DNA of 64,000 nt from Lachnospiraceae bacterium. GTDB taxonomy: Bacteria > Bacillota > Clostridia > Lachnospirales > Lachnospiraceae. The DNA is taken from assembly GCA_024693135.1 (NCBI GenBank), contig JAILLN010000014.1, positions 1 through 64,000 of the forward strand, given 5' to 3'. Below, one piece after another: positions 1 to 10,122 of the stretch (positions are counted from its first letter, which is position 1; each line of letters starts with the position of its first letter). Both the position numbers and the translations under genes were made by a program. The notes beneath the pieces were generated by a model. The model saw nothing but the letters and a program-made list of their open reading frames with translations, was not told the DNA's origin and ran no database searches.

Positions 1-1476
1 ATACCAGCCGACGAAAACATCCCCACCAGGAAGAGTATCTCCTGCTGCAGGATGCTCCGGCGCCGTAGCATTGTCTCCGTCCTTTACAAGCTGCATCTCA
101 GGAACAGGTGTATATTCTCCGCACTCAAAGTTTACGGCATGGATCGTATCGGCCGTAGCTGAGAGCTTTACATTTGTTAAGCCATTGATAGTCTCGGCAT
201 TTGCCTGAACGTAGTATTTCCCGCTTCCATCCTTGAAGGCTTTCCCTACAGGGATGGTGACGCTGCCCGCTATCGAAAATTTGTTTACTTCGATAAAGTC
301 GGTTAGTTCGGTCCAGCTGAGGGATAAAGATTTCCTACTGTTGGAGGCATAAATACCGGCATTAACACCCTTAGCAGTGACCTGTCCTCCGTTGAACGCT
401 ATATTACCGGCGGTATTGATACCAAAACCGCCACCCTCGCCATAGCTCCTGGATTCAGCCTTGATCTCGCCGCCGTTAATATTTATATTCTCGTCCACAT
501 TCAGCCCATCTCCGCCGCTGCCTGTGGCAACAGCAGTGAGCTTTCCATTATTTATGGTGAAGGATCCATTATCACCGACAAGTACCGCATGACCACCGTA
601 GCCTCCGCTTTGAGCAGTGACGTTGCCATCGTTGATGGTGAGATTTCCGGCGCTATATATAGCCAAGCCATAATTATCTGTTTCACCGACATCCTTCCTG
701 GCATTGGCAGTAATATTGCCACCATTGATGATGATATTCCCGGCACTGTTTATGGCATAATTGCACTGACCGTTGGCTATGGCATTTATGGTTCCGCCGT
801 TTATCGTAAGTTCATCGACATTTATGGCATCGCCTATTTGGGACCTATCAAAGTCAGAATTTTTACTATCGTAAATATTCAGCTGACCGGCACTGTTACC
901 TGACGACTGGGCATATATATAAAGATTGATATCATCTTTGCTGCTATCATCATATGCACAGCCCAAACCAACGCCGTCATTAATCCCACTCCAGGAGCTT
1001 TCTCCGATCTGCATCGTTTTATTGTCCGCAAGAATGATATGAAAATCCCCTGAACCGTTCTGTTTGTTCAAGTAAAGGGAATGGCTATAGGTTATGTCAT
1101 GGTCAACCACATACCATCCCGGAGTAAGACTTTCCTCATTTCCCGCGAGGGCGGTGGCACTATGAGTTTTCGTTTGACCGTCTGCGTCTATATAGCTGAC
1201 ATTATCCTGCGTCCCTGCCGCTTCTTCAGCCGTGTCTTCACCGCCGGCTCCGGAAGTGTCTGCCGATGCCGGCTCTCCCGCTGCCGCCTCTTCCGCTCCT
1301 GCCGGCACGGCTGCTTCGGGACCGGCCTGTTCTTCCATCACAGCTCCGCCTCCTGTCTCCCAGCTTAAGGGTTCTGCAATAACCGACACCGGAAACTGAT
1401 TCATAAGCATCGACGCCAAAACTACCGCCGCAATCTTCCTTTTCACATGTCTGTCCACGATACTCGAAAATTTCAT
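1..1476 (-). CDS. Secreted repeat protein (partial, runs off window edge); signal peptide, Ala/Glu/Pro-rich linker, then beta-helix-like 'INGGxITA' repeats
   Basis: Open reading frame read on the minus strand from ATG at 1474-1476 to position 1 with no stop: MKFSSIVDRHVKRKIAAVVLASMLMNQFPVSVIAEP..., then repeated motifs such as LTINGGTINAIANG, IIINGGNITANA, LTINDGNVTAQS, FTINNGKLTAVA, ININGGEIKAES. Not in the ORF track because it has no stop inside the window. Confidence 0.8.
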   Translation of the reverse strand, partial: MKFSSIVDRHVKRKIAAVVLASMLMNQFPVSVIAEPLSWETGGGAVMEEQAGPEAAVPAGAEEAAAGEPASADTSGAGGEDTAEEAAGTQDNVSYIDADGQTKTHSATALAGNEESLTPGWYVVDHDITYSHSLYLNKQNGSGDFHIILADNKTMQIGESSWSGINDGVGLGCAYDDSSKDDINLYIYAQSSGNSAGQLNIYDSKNSDFDRSQIGDAINVDELTINGGTINAIANGQCNYAINSAGNIIINGGNITANARKDVGETDNYGLAIYSAGNLTINDGNVTAQSGGYGGHAVLVGDNGSFTINNGKLTAVATGSGGDGLNVDENININGGEIKAESRSYGEGGGFGINTAGNIAFNGGQVTAKGVNAGIYASNSRKSLSLSWTELTDFIEVNKFSIAGSVTIPVGKAFKDGSGKYYVQANAETINGLTNVKLSATADTIHAVNFECGEYTPVPEMQLVKDGDNATAPEHPAAGDTLPGGDVFVGWY

Positions 1477-1593
1477 GATCCTTTCTCCATTCTTAAAATA
1501 ATATCCTTCATCTTAACTGTCCTGAATCAATTTCATAAACGGAAGCCTTTTGTCCTTCAGCCCCTTTTTATGTTATACGAACCACCAGCCCCA

Positions 1594-1938
1594 TCAGGCT
1601 CCTCTCAGGACATTTCTGGCTGACAACCGGAATTCCTCTTCGTTAAAAGGCCGAACCAGAAAGCCGCTTAAATGCCTCTTAAAGGCAATGGACAGAAAAT
1701 CCGGGTCGTTTGTAATCCAGATGATCTTCACATCCGGGTAGCGTTCCGACCATTCCAGGACCGTGTTCATTCCCTTCGCACCCTCCAGCGCCACCACGAT
1801 CATGTCATAGGGATAATCGTAGTGCCCGTGGCCGTCCAGGGGATCCCTGAAAACATCCATCCGGTCGGACTCCTCTTTGAGGATCCCCGCCATGGATGTA
1901 TATTCCGTATCATCCTTTGTATATATCACCGCGTTCAA
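1594..1938 (-). CDS. Stand-alone receiver-like protein, apparently degenerate
   Basis: 114 aa; layout resembles a REC domain (DMIVVALEGAKG...VKIIWITND...GFLVRPFNEEEF) but the usual phosphoacceptor Asp after beta3 is not apparent. Confidence 0.6.
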   Translation of the reverse strand: MNAVIYTKDDTEYTSMAGILKEESDRMDVFRDPLDGHGHYDYPYDMIVVALEGAKGMNTVLEWSERYPDVKIIWITNDPDFLSIAFKRHLSGFLVRPFNEEEFRLSARNVLRGA

Positions 1939-2264
1939 TTCATCTCTCCTTTATAACCCTCATTTTTCCGATAAACCGATTGTATTGTCCCATATTTATT
2001 TTGACAATAGGTCTGTGCCGAATTGACAAAAAATGTGCCGAAATGGAACAGATTGAAAGAAAAAAGCATGCTTTTTATGATAAACCATTCCCGGATGACT
2101 TTGTCGTGGTATACTGTTATAATTTTTGATATCAGGGTCAGACGCAATTCGTGGCATCCGTTAGGGTCTGAAGGTTTTTCCGATCTGCAGCCGGAATATG
2201 TCACACCGCCGGAAGTGAAGAAGGAGGCTCATTCCTGCATGCAAGGCGCGGATGTTCAGAAAAA

Positions 2265-2633
2265 ATGGTGCATACATTTTCGGGTATGGGCGGCATGTTA
2301 ATAAAAAGCCGCGGCAGTGACTTCATCCATATCAGCGGAAAGAATGTGGATTACAACAATATCACCGCCAGGGCATATATCAGCGCAAAACCGCAGCATA
2401 AATCCCTTGTACTTCGCCTGTTTACCGAAACGATCGCCGAATTCGAGCATAAAAACATGCGGGAAGAGATATATTGTAAGATCTCCACCGAGAAAAACAG
2501 GAGCAGAGGCTATGCCGCAGACGATCTGACGGTATATCTTGGGTCAAATGTATCCATTGCGGAGAGGCAGCAGCTTCTGGACAGGTTTTACGAAAAATGC
2601 AGCAAAGTGAGCGCTGAAAAAGGGGCTTCCTGA
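2265..2633 (+). CDS. Hypothetical protein
   Basis: 122-aa ORF upstream of and co-directional with the LytTR regulator; start codon uncertain. Confidence 0.5.
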   Translation: MVHTFSGMGGMLIKSRGSDFIHISGKNVDYNNITARAYISAKPQHKSLVLRLFTETIAEFEHKNMREEIYCKISTEKNRSRGYAADDLTVYLGSNVSIAERQQLLDRFYEKCSKVSAEKGAS

Positions 2634-2779
2634 ATGGGATCAATCCGGAAAATATGGCGGATATCGACAACAAGTCCGCGCTTGGCTGAAAATTCTGTAA
2701 GACTGTTTTGGGAAAAAATCCGGGAATGATCAAAAAGGCACTCGAGAAGTAACGGTTAGAAGGGTGAATTGTTTTATTC

Positions 2780-3529
2780 ATGAACATCGCAGTGACAGAC
2801 GATCTGCCAATTGAGCGGGAAAAGATCATACGCATTCTTTCGGAGTATGCGGCGGCAAATCATATGGAGATATCCGTGTCCGAATACGGCAGTGCGGAGG
2901 AATTTCTGAGGGATTACCGGCCGCTTCTTTACAGCGCCGTTTTTCTGGATATCTACATGGACGGGATGTCCGGCATCGAAGCCGCACAAAAGATCAGGGA
3001 AACGGACAAGGATACCATCCTCCTCTTTTTGACCACCTCCGAAGACCACATGCCGGCCGCCTTCCGGCTCCATGCCTACGACTATATTGTCAAGCCGGTC
3101 AGAAAAGAAGATCTCTTTGCGGTGATGGACGACATCCTCAAAAAAACGACGCCCATCAAATCCCCCTCCTTTTCTTTTCCGGGACAGGATGGTGAGATGG
3201 GCGTATTTTTCGATGACCTGGTATTTGTGGGAACGGATGCGCATAATTACCTGCTTGTCCTCGACCGGGAAGGCCGGAAGTTTCTGACCCGTATGACTTT
3301 TACGGCCGCGGGAGATATCCTGCTTAAGGATAAGCGGTTCCTCTTGGTCCGGCGTGGCGTTATCGTCAACATGGCATATATACAAAGCTTCAACGAGCGT
3401 CTTTTGAACCTGACCGTCGGGGATCCCATTCCGATCAACCCTCGAAACGGCAGGAAGCTGGAGCAGATCTGGGACAATTATCTGGTGGACAGGATGCGCT
3501 CTGACATATTGAGAGGAGGCATGTCATGA
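2780..3529 (+). CDS. LytTR-family response regulator
   Basis: MNIAVTDDLPIEREKIIRIL...AVFLDIYMDGMSGIEAAQKIRE...YDYIVKPV... followed by a LytTR-like C-terminus (FLTRMTFTAAGDILLKDKRFLLVRRGVIVNMAYIQSF). Confidence 0.88.
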   Translation: MNIAVTDDLPIEREKIIRILSEYAAANHMEISVSEYGSAEEFLRDYRPLLYSAVFLDIYMDGMSGIEAAQKIRETDKDTILLFLTTSEDHMPAAFRLHAYDYIVKPVRKEDLFAVMDDILKKTTPIKSPSFSFPGQDGEMGVFFDDLVFVGTDAHNYLLVLDREGRKFLTRMTFTAAGDILLKDKRFLLVRRGVIVNMAYIQSFNERLLNLTVGDPIPINPRNGRKLEQIWDNYLVDRMRSDILRGGMS

Positions 3530-4905
3530 GCATGGAGGGGGTTCTCACCGGATTTTTCTGCAGCTGTGTCTCAATACCGGCTGTGCTGCTTTGTTATCTC
3601 CCCATGAAAAACCAGCTTAAATACGGCAGGAAAAATACCATCATCGGCATGGTGATCCTGCTGTGTGTCATGGTTCCACTTTTGGCCCTGATCGGTTCGA
3701 ACCGGTCTGTGGGATATAATATCCTGCCCATACCGGCTGTATTGTTATTTCTGCCTGTCTACCACAAAACCCTGAAAGTACCCTTTTGCCAGTCCCTGGC
3801 TGTGGTCGTCCTGGTCTGTGCATTCCTCAGCTTTAACTCCAATTTTTCCAATGTCTTTGATGCCTTTTTGCATCCTGCCGCCACCATAGATGATTACAGC
3901 CTTCCGGCGGCGGTATTTCAGTTCATACTCAGTCTGGTATTTACGGCAGTCCTCTTTTGGCCGTTTTCAACATACGGCAGCTGGCTCATCGACCATTTCA
4001 CGATCGGCAGGGTCTGGATCATCGCCACTGCCGTCTCAGCCGTTTTTCTTATCTTTAATCTCCTAATCGTCCCGAAGCGCTATGAAACCCTGCATGTGAA
4101 TAATATGGGAAGGGTGTTCTTCACCGTCGTACCGATGATGCTTCTTCTCCTATTCCTGCTATGCTGGATCTTTTATTCCATCGTACGGAGCATGGTGGAT
4201 ATGGCGGAGACCCGGGAGCGGAACCGGATGCTTGAAATGGAGGAAAGCCAGTACCGCAAGCTTCAGAATTATATGGAAGAAAGTGCAAGAACACGCCATG
4301 ATTTTCGTCACTTCGTCGGTGCCCTTGACGAGATGCTCTCTGCGGGAGAGATCGATGAGGCCAGGCGCTGCCTGACGTCCTACCGTATTTCCATGCCAAA
4401 AAACGAGGTTATCAATTACTGCGAAAATGCCGCCCTGAACGCTCTCTTAAACTATTACGGGCAAGCGGCTTTCCCGCATAAAATAAGGCTTCGTTTCATC
4501 GTGGAGCTTCCCGAAGATCTTCCCCTTTCGGATGTGGATCTTTGCAACATCGTCGGGAATATCCTTGACAATGCCATCACTGCCTGCCTTGATATCCCCG
4601 AAACAGACCGTTATATCAACCTAAGCATTTCCTGTCCCAATGAGGTCCGCTTCGGCATCGTCGCATCAAACAGTTTTTCCGGGAAGGTCAGGATGGATGG
4701 GGACAGGTATCTTTCCACCCGACGGGGCGGCAGCGGCATAGGGCTTTCTTCCATACGCACGGCTGCCGAAAGATATGGGGGGACCGCAAGCTTCCGGCAT
4801 GAGGGAGAGGAATTTATCATCGGGGTAGTGCTCCCCTTGATGCACGATCCGAAAACCGGTTCCGTGGTTCATTCCCCTTCCTGCATGACAAATACCCATG
4901 GCTGA
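3526..4905 (+). CDS. Sensor histidine kinase, GHKL ATPase, multi-TM N-terminus
   Basis: 459 aa; multiple hydrophobic segments, 'ARTRHDFRHFVGAL' H-box-like, 'CNIVGNILDNAITAC' N-box, 'GGSGIGLSSI' G-box; overlaps the regulator by 4 nt. Confidence 0.88.
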   Translation: MSMEGVLTGFFCSCVSIPAVLLCYLPMKNQLKYGRKNTIIGMVILLCVMVPLLALIGSNRSVGYNILPIPAVLLFLPVYHKTLKVPFCQSLAVVVLVCAFLSFNSNFSNVFDAFLHPAATIDDYSLPAAVFQFILSLVFTAVLFWPFSTYGSWLIDHFTIGRVWIIATAVSAVFLIFNLLIVPKRYETLHVNNMGRVFFTVVPMMLLLLFLLCWIFYSIVRSMVDMAETRERNRMLEMEESQYRKLQNYMEESARTRHDFRHFVGALDEMLSAGEIDEARRCLTSYRISMPKNEVINYCENAALNALLNYYGQAAFPHKIRLRFIVELPEDLPLSDVDLCNIVGNILDNAITACLDIPETDRYINLSISCPNEVRFGIVASNSFSGKVRMDGDRYLSTRRGGSGIGLSSIRTAAERYGGTASFRHEGEEFIIGVVLPLMHDPKTGSVVHSPSCMTNTHG

Positions 4906-5047
4906 GCCGGGAATTCCCCGAAATCTACCCATTCCGTCAATAGAACGCCATTTTTTCCGGTTTTACTCACTTGAAAATAACCGGATTCGCGCAATTTTTT
5001 TGCATATGGCTCAATCAATCAAAGGGACGGCCTGATTTTATTCTCCT

Positions 5048-6184
5048 TCAGTCCGACACATCCACATCCGGGGCAATGTGGATGTCATAGGCCGGATAGG
5101 CGCCCCGGATCTCCTCATACAGTATCCTGAGCCCCTCCTTCGGATCGATGTCAAAGCTCAGGACCACATCGAACCTCATCTCCTCGGCTTCCGTATCCAC
5201 ATAAAAACCGTGGAGCTGGACTGCCCAGTCCTTCGCCATGACCCTTTTCCGCACATCCTCCTGGATCCTTGCCGCTTCATCATCTCCGGTATTGTAGGAA
5301 TACAAGCCCACCCCCGCAAGAATGACCCCGGTTTCCTTATAGACCTTTCTTTCAAGCCTTCTGGTCAGTTTATCGATCTCCCGGGCCGTCATGGTATCCG
5401 GAAGCTCCAGATGCACAGAGGCGTAGTCCTTATCCGGGCCGTAATTATACAGGATCAGGTCGTATGCACCCCGGACCTCCCGGTCTTCGGAAAGCAGCGC
5501 TTTAATCCGGTCTGTCTTCTCCTTGTCAGCCCTGACCCCCAGGATCTCATCCAGGGTTTCCACCATCATCTCGATCCCCGCTTTGATAATGAAGCCTGCA
5601 ATGATCACCCCCACATAGGCCTCAAGGGACAGCCCGCTTAAAAGGTATATGACCGCGGACAAAAGCACGGATCCCGAAAGGACCGCATCAAACATCGCAT
5701 CCGAGCCGGAGGCAATGAGGGAGCCGGAGTGCACCTCCTCCCCCTTTGCCTTCACATACCTGCCAAGGAGGATCTTCACGATGACCGCCGCGGCGATGAT
5801 CACCAGGGAAACCGTGCCGTATTCCGGCTTCTCCGGGTGGAGGATCTTTTTTATGGATTCTACCGCAGATGTGATGCCGGCGTAGAGGACGATGCCGGCA
5901 ACCACCATGGCGCTCAGATACTCTATCCTCCCATGTCCTAAGGGGTGCTTCCGGTCAGGCAGCTTGCCTGCAAGCTTCGTCCCCAGGATCGTAATGATGG
6001 AAGACAGGGCATCCGACAGATTATTGACGGCATCCAGGGTCACGGCGATCGACCTGGACAGCAGCCCGACCACCGCCTTAAAGCCGGCCAGCATCACATT
6101 CGTCATGATCCCTATGATGCTGGTCCGGATGATCACGGCCTCACGGTTTTCCCGTTCCTGCATCTCCCCGTTCTTCTTTCCCAT
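5048..6184 (-). CDS. Cation diffusion facilitator family transporter
   Basis: 378 aa: 'SIAVTLDAVNNLSDALSSIITILGTKLAGKLPDRKHPLGHGRIEYLSA' is a CDF signature. Confidence 0.92.
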   Translation of the reverse strand: MGKKNGEMQERENREAVIIRTSIIGIMTNVMLAGFKAVVGLLSRSIAVTLDAVNNLSDALSSIITILGTKLAGKLPDRKHPLGHGRIEYLSAMVVAGIVLYAGITSAVESIKKILHPEKPEYGTVSLVIIAAAVIVKILLGRYVKAKGEEVHSGSLIASGSDAMFDAVLSGSVLLSAVIYLLSGLSLEAYVGVIIAGFIIKAGIEMMVETLDEILGVRADKEKTDRIKALLSEDREVRGAYDLILYNYGPDKDYASVHLELPDTMTAREIDKLTRRLERKVYKETGVILAGVGLYSYNTGDDEAARIQEDVRKRVMAKDWAVQLHGFYVDTEAEEMRFDVVLSFDIDPKEGLRILYEEIRGAYPAYDIHIAPDVDVSD

Positions 6185-6293
6185 CTCTCATACCTCCATT
6201 CTATGGGCGGCATACCAAGCGTGGCAAAACGCCGGTGGGAAAAGCCCGGCCGGCGCTTCGCATGCATTCTTCTTTAAGGATCAGGTTATGGCA

Positions 6294-6556
6294 TTATTTT
6301 ACGATGACATTCAGCTCGATCTTGCTCTTGCCGCACTTCAGGGTCACCTTGGCCGGCTTCCCGTCCTTTGTGACTTTCTTTGCATAGATTCTTCATTCGT
6401 GCTCTTCCAATCGAAGCCGGCCGGGGCAGAGCCCGTAGCCTTTGCCGTGATCACGCAGGATGATACCACATTCTTCTTTGCGGCAGCCGCGGCCGTAAGG
6501 TCAAGGGCCTGGTTCTTCTTCAGTGTAAGCTTGTAGGTCAGAAAGCATCTGCTCAC
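6294..6556 (-). pseudogene. Frameshifted C-terminal fragment of an Ig-like (Big-type) surface-protein domain
   Basis: Frame 1 gives LTYKLTLKKNQALDLTAAAAAKKNVVSSCVITAKATGSAPAGFDWKSTNEE; an adjacent shifted frame continues YAKKVTKDGKPAKVTLKCGKSKIELNVIVK* ending at 6294. Confidence 0.55.
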
Positions 6557-6664
6557 CTCATTTTGAAGGTATTCTTATATGAATCAGGGGGTTTATTTCT
6601 AATCATCCCGAATAAATGATGGTATAATCATATCAGTTTCGGGATATTACCGCAACCGATTTTT

Positions 6665-7828
6665 GTGAGAGGGGCAGGCAATATGGTTCACATTCTTCTC
6701 GTCATCATCTACCTGGCGTTCATCAGCCTCGGCCTGCCGGATTCCCTGTTGGGGTCGGCGTGGCCGGTCATGCACCTGAAATTTTGCGTGCCGATTTCCT
6801 GGGCCGGCGCGGTGTCCATGATTATCGCGGTGGGAACCATCGTCTCCAGCCTGTTCAGCGACCGCCTGACGCGCAGACTCGGCGCGGGCAGGGTGACGGC
6901 CATTAGCGTGGGCATGACAGCGGTGGCCCTGTTTGGCTTCTCCGTCTCACGCGCCTACTGGATGCTACTTGTATGGGCGATTCCCTACGGTCTTGGAGCG
7001 GGCAGCGTGGACGCGGCGCTGAACAACTATGTGGCGCTGCACTACGCCAGCCGCCACATGAGCTGGCTGCACTGCTTCTGGGGCGTCGGCGCGTCCATCG
7101 GCCCGGCTATCATGGGCGCGGCCATTGCGGGTGGCATGGACTGGAACGGCGGGTATCGGATTATCAGTGTCATGCAAATTGTCCTCACTGCGATACTGGT
7201 GTTCAGCCTGCCGCTGTGGAAGGGGCGAAGCGAGGAGAACAAGGCGGACAAGGGCAAGCCCCTGTCCCTCCTGCAAATCATCACTATCCCCGGCGCAAAG
7301 TCCGTCATGGTCTGCTTTTTCTGCTACTGCGCCCTGGAGCAGACCACCGGTCTATGGGCCAGCACCTTCCTGGTGCTGCGTTGGGGCGTCAGCGCGGAGC
7401 AGGCTGCGACAATGGCAGGGCTGTTCTTCATCGGCATCACTGCCGGACGTGCCGTCAGCGGCTTTGCCACTTTCAAATTTGATGACGCGCAGATGGTGCG
7501 CATCGGCCAAGGCATTGTGCTTGCGGGCGTACTGATGCTGCTCCTGCCCGTTGGTCGAATGGCGTCCATGATCGGCTTCGTCGCCATCGGCGTGGGCTGC
7601 GCACCTATCTATCCCAGCCTGATCCATTCGACGCCGGACCACTTCGGCGCGGACAGATCCCAGGCCATCATCGGCGTGCAGATGGCCAGCGCCTACCTCG
7701 GCACCTGCCTGATGCCGCCGCTGTTCGGCGTGCTGGCCAATGCGCTGTCTGTCAGGTTCATGCCATTTTATCTGCTCGCGCTGCTGGCGCTGATGCTGGC
7801 TACACATGAGCAGCTCAACAGGAGGTAG
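6665..7828 (+). CDS. MFS transporter
   Basis: 387 aa, about 12 hydrophobic segments, 'FSDRLTRRLGAGRVTAISVGMTAVALFGF' loop; start could be at 6683 (MVHILL). Confidence 0.88.
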   Translation: MRGAGNMVHILLVIIYLAFISLGLPDSLLGSAWPVMHLKFCVPISWAGAVSMIIAVGTIVSSLFSDRLTRRLGAGRVTAISVGMTAVALFGFSVSRAYWMLLVWAIPYGLGAGSVDAALNNYVALHYASRHMSWLHCFWGVGASIGPAIMGAAIAGGMDWNGGYRIISVMQIVLTAILVFSLPLWKGRSEENKADKGKPLSLLQIITIPGAKSVMVCFFCYCALEQTTGLWASTFLVLRWGVSAEQAATMAGLFFIGITAGRAVSGFATFKFDDAQMVRIGQGIVLAGVLMLLLPVGRMASMIGFVAIGVGCAPIYPSLIHSTPDHFGADRSQAIIGVQMASAYLGTCLMPPLFGVLANALSVRFMPFYLLALLALMLATHEQLNRR

Positions 7829-7832
7829 AGCC

Positions 7833-8684
7833 GTGCTTGCTGATTATCACATTCACACCTGCTACAGCGATGATTCTGAATATCCCATGGAGGATGTGGT
7901 GAAGGACGCCATCTCCCTCGGGCTGGATGAAATCTGCTTCACGGATCATGTGGATTATGGCGTCAAACGCGATTGGGACGATCCGCGCGGTATGCTCTAC
8001 CGTTGGGGCGGACCCGGAGAGCCGGAGCATATGGCGTTGGCAAATGTGGATTATCCCCGCTATGCTGCGGAAATCGATGCCCTTAAGGAAAAATACAAGG
8101 ATCAGATCACCCTCAAAATGGGCATGGAATTCGGTATGCAGTCCCATACGATTCCACAATATGAAAAGCTGTATTCAGCTTGGCCGTTTGATTTCATCAT
8201 CCTATCCGTGCATCAAGTGGAAGACAGGGAGTTCTGGACACAGGATTTCCAGCGAGGCCGTACTCAGGAGGAATACAACCTGCGGTATTATGAGGAAATG
8301 CTTGCATTAGTACAACGCTATCACAACTATAACGTTCTTGGCCACATGGATTTGATCACCAGATATGACAAGGCCGGCATTTTCCCATTTGAGATAATCC
8401 GTCCCATCATCATAGAAATTCTGAAAACTGTCATTGCAGATGGTAAGGGGATCGAGGTTAATACTTCATGTCATCGGTATGGTTTAAATGATTTGACACC
8501 GTCCACTGACATTCTGCGTTTGTATCGTAATCTCGGCGGTAAGATTATTACAATTGGAAGCGACAGTCACCGAAAGGAGCAATTGGGAACATATCTTACA
8601 GACACAATTTCTGTATTGAAAACTCTCGGTTATGAAGAGGTTTATACCTTCAAACAAATGTGTCCCATTCCACATAGGATGTAA
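7833..8684 (+). CDS. Histidinol-phosphatase-type PHP-domain phosphoesterase
   Basis: Likely GTG start at 7833 after AGGAGG; VLADYHIHTCYSDDSEYPMEDVVKDAISLGLDEICFTDHVDY ... LGHMDLITRYD ... IGSDSHRKEQLG PHP motifs. Confidence 0.85.
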   Translation: MLADYHIHTCYSDDSEYPMEDVVKDAISLGLDEICFTDHVDYGVKRDWDDPRGMLYRWGGPGEPEHMALANVDYPRYAAEIDALKEKYKDQITLKMGMEFGMQSHTIPQYEKLYSAWPFDFIILSVHQVEDREFWTQDFQRGRTQEEYNLRYYEEMLALVQRYHNYNVLGHMDLITRYDKAGIFPFEIIRPIIIEILKTVIADGKGIEVNTSCHRYGLNDLTPSTDILRLYRNLGGKIITIGSDSHRKEQLGTYLTDTISVLKTLGYEEVYTFKQMCPIPHRM

Positions 8685-8731
8685 TCAAAAATGCAGGACT
8701 GAATAGCAGAGTTTCACCCCCTTTTCAGGCT

Positions 8732-9034
8732 TCACCCCCTTCTAAACTGGCACAACTGGGCCTTGGCGTGCTTCTCAACCTTCTCCACACTGTTCCAAAG
8801 AACGGCGTGATCCATGTATTCCCTTGGTGCATGGTCGGATAGCATTACACCCGTGCTGACAAGGTCCTCGGCGGCTTTCGGGTAGAACTTTTCTCCGTAG
8901 TATTCGCTGTATAGAGTCGTGTGGCTGATATAGGCTGACTGCTCAACGGCAGACTTTCCCCTACATTTGGCACCTCTGCCAATTATGCTCGCACGACTAC
9001 TGACCGTTTTAACCACCATAACGCTCGCCAACAC
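8732..9034 (-). pseudogene. Truncated MobA/MobL-like relaxase N-terminus
   Basis: SIIGRGAKCRGKSAVEQSAYISHTTLYSEYYGEKFYPKAAEDLVSTGVMLSDHAPREYMDHAVLWNSVEKVEKHAKAQL resembles MobA/MobL N-termini; stops after ~100 aa with no catalytic remainder. Confidence 0.65.
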
Positions 9035-9042
9035 TCCCCACC

Positions 9043-9267
9043 TTACTGCCCATTATTGCCGTTCTCTGGTCTTTGTTCCTTACCTTGATTTCCCTGTTTT
9101 GCCGTTTCCGGCATGTTTTCGGATTTTTGATCTTTTGGCTTACTCTGCCTTGCTTCCTGTTTCTGAGACTTTTCAGGTCGGCGACCCCAGGCGAACACAC
9201 AGCGATCACGGACAATCCCATTGACCGCTCTCAGGTCGGCGACCAAAAACGCAAACCCACACTTCAA
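9043..9267 (-). CDS. Small hydrophilic ORF upstream of the relaxase remnant (mobile-element accessory or remnant)
   Basis: 74 aa, K/Q/E-rich C-terminus, co-directional with the relaxase fragment. Weak support. Confidence 0.3.
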   Translation of the reverse strand: MKCGFAFLVADLRAVNGIVRDRCVFAWGRRPEKSQKQEARQSKPKDQKSENMPETAKQGNQGKEQRPENGNNGQ

Positions 9268-9393
9268 TCAAGCAACCTCCCCCGTCTGCGATAGACTGGC
9301 CCGGCCGGGTAAGAGAAGTACTGGAAAAGTTTAGCACAAGCCGTTATAATAGTGCTTTGCATGAGATGGTGATGGACATGACGGAGGAATCAA

Positions 9394-10122
9394 ATGGACA
9401 ATAAGACAGCCTTTCAAAAGGGCCTGCGGGACGGCTTTCCCATCGCCCTGGGCTACTTCGCCGTAGCCTTTTCCCTGGGCTTTATGGCAAAAAAATGCGG
9501 CCTCGGCCCTCTTGAGGGCTTCATCGCAAGCTTCTTTACCCGTGCCTCGGCCGGGGAATACGGCGTATATTCCCTGATGCTCCAGGATGCGGGGTATCTC
9601 TCCGTGGTCGCCATGAGCCTTGTGACCAACCTCCGCTACCTGCTCATGAGCACCGCCTTAAGCCAGCACTTCTCTCCGGAAACCACCTTCCTGAGGCGGA
9701 TCCTGACCGGTTGCTGCGTGACCGACGAGATCTTCGGCATCTCCATCGCCTATCCGGGCTATCTCAATCCCTGGTATACCTTCGGCGCCTTTGCCATCTC
9801 CTCCCCTTTCTGGGCATCCGGCACCATGTGCGGGATCATCGCCGGATCCCTGCTTCCGAAGCGTGCCGTGTCCGCCCTGAGCGTGGCGCTCTATGGGATG
9901 TTCATCGCCATCATCATCCCTCCCTCAAGAAAGGATAAAGCCGTGCTCCTTGCCGTAGCCTCCGGATTTCTCTTTAGCTTCCTCCACAGCCGCTTCGGCT
10001 CCCTCCTGCATATTACCTTAAGCGGAGGCTCCATCACGATCCTGCTGACCCTCATCATCTCTGCCGCCGCGGCAGTGCTCTGCCCCCATCCGGCTGCAGG
10101 GGAAGGAGGCGGTACGGAATGA
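9394..10122 (+). CDS. azlC: AzlC-family branched-chain amino acid exporter, large subunit
   Basis: FQKGLRDGFPIALGYFAVAFSLGFMAKKCGLGPLEGFIASFFTRASAGEY...NLRYLLMSTALS; followed by AzlD-like ORF with a 4-nt overlap. Confidence 0.9.
   Translation: MDNKTAFQKGLRDGFPIALGYFAVAFSLGFMAKKCGLGPLEGFIASFFTRASAGEYGVYSLMLQDAGYLSVVAMSLVTNLRYLLMSTALSQHFSPETTFLRRILTGCCVTDEIFGISIAYPGYLNPWYTFGAFAISSPFWASGTMCGIIAGSLLPKRAVSALSVALYGMFIAIIIPPSRKDKAVLLAVASGFLFSFLHSRFGSLLHITLSGGSITILLTLIISAAAAVLCPHPAAGEGGGTE

Noticed and set aside
2780-4905. Complete agr-type quorum-sensing system
   Set aside because: LytTR regulator and GHKL kinase fit, but no AgrB-like protease or peptide precursor was seen next to them.
9073-9294. 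73-aa hydrophobic plus-strand ORF (MFLTLISLFCRFRHVFG...)
   Set aside because: Antisense to the K/Q/E-rich ORF beside the relaxase remnant; hydrophobicity is a reverse-complement artefact.
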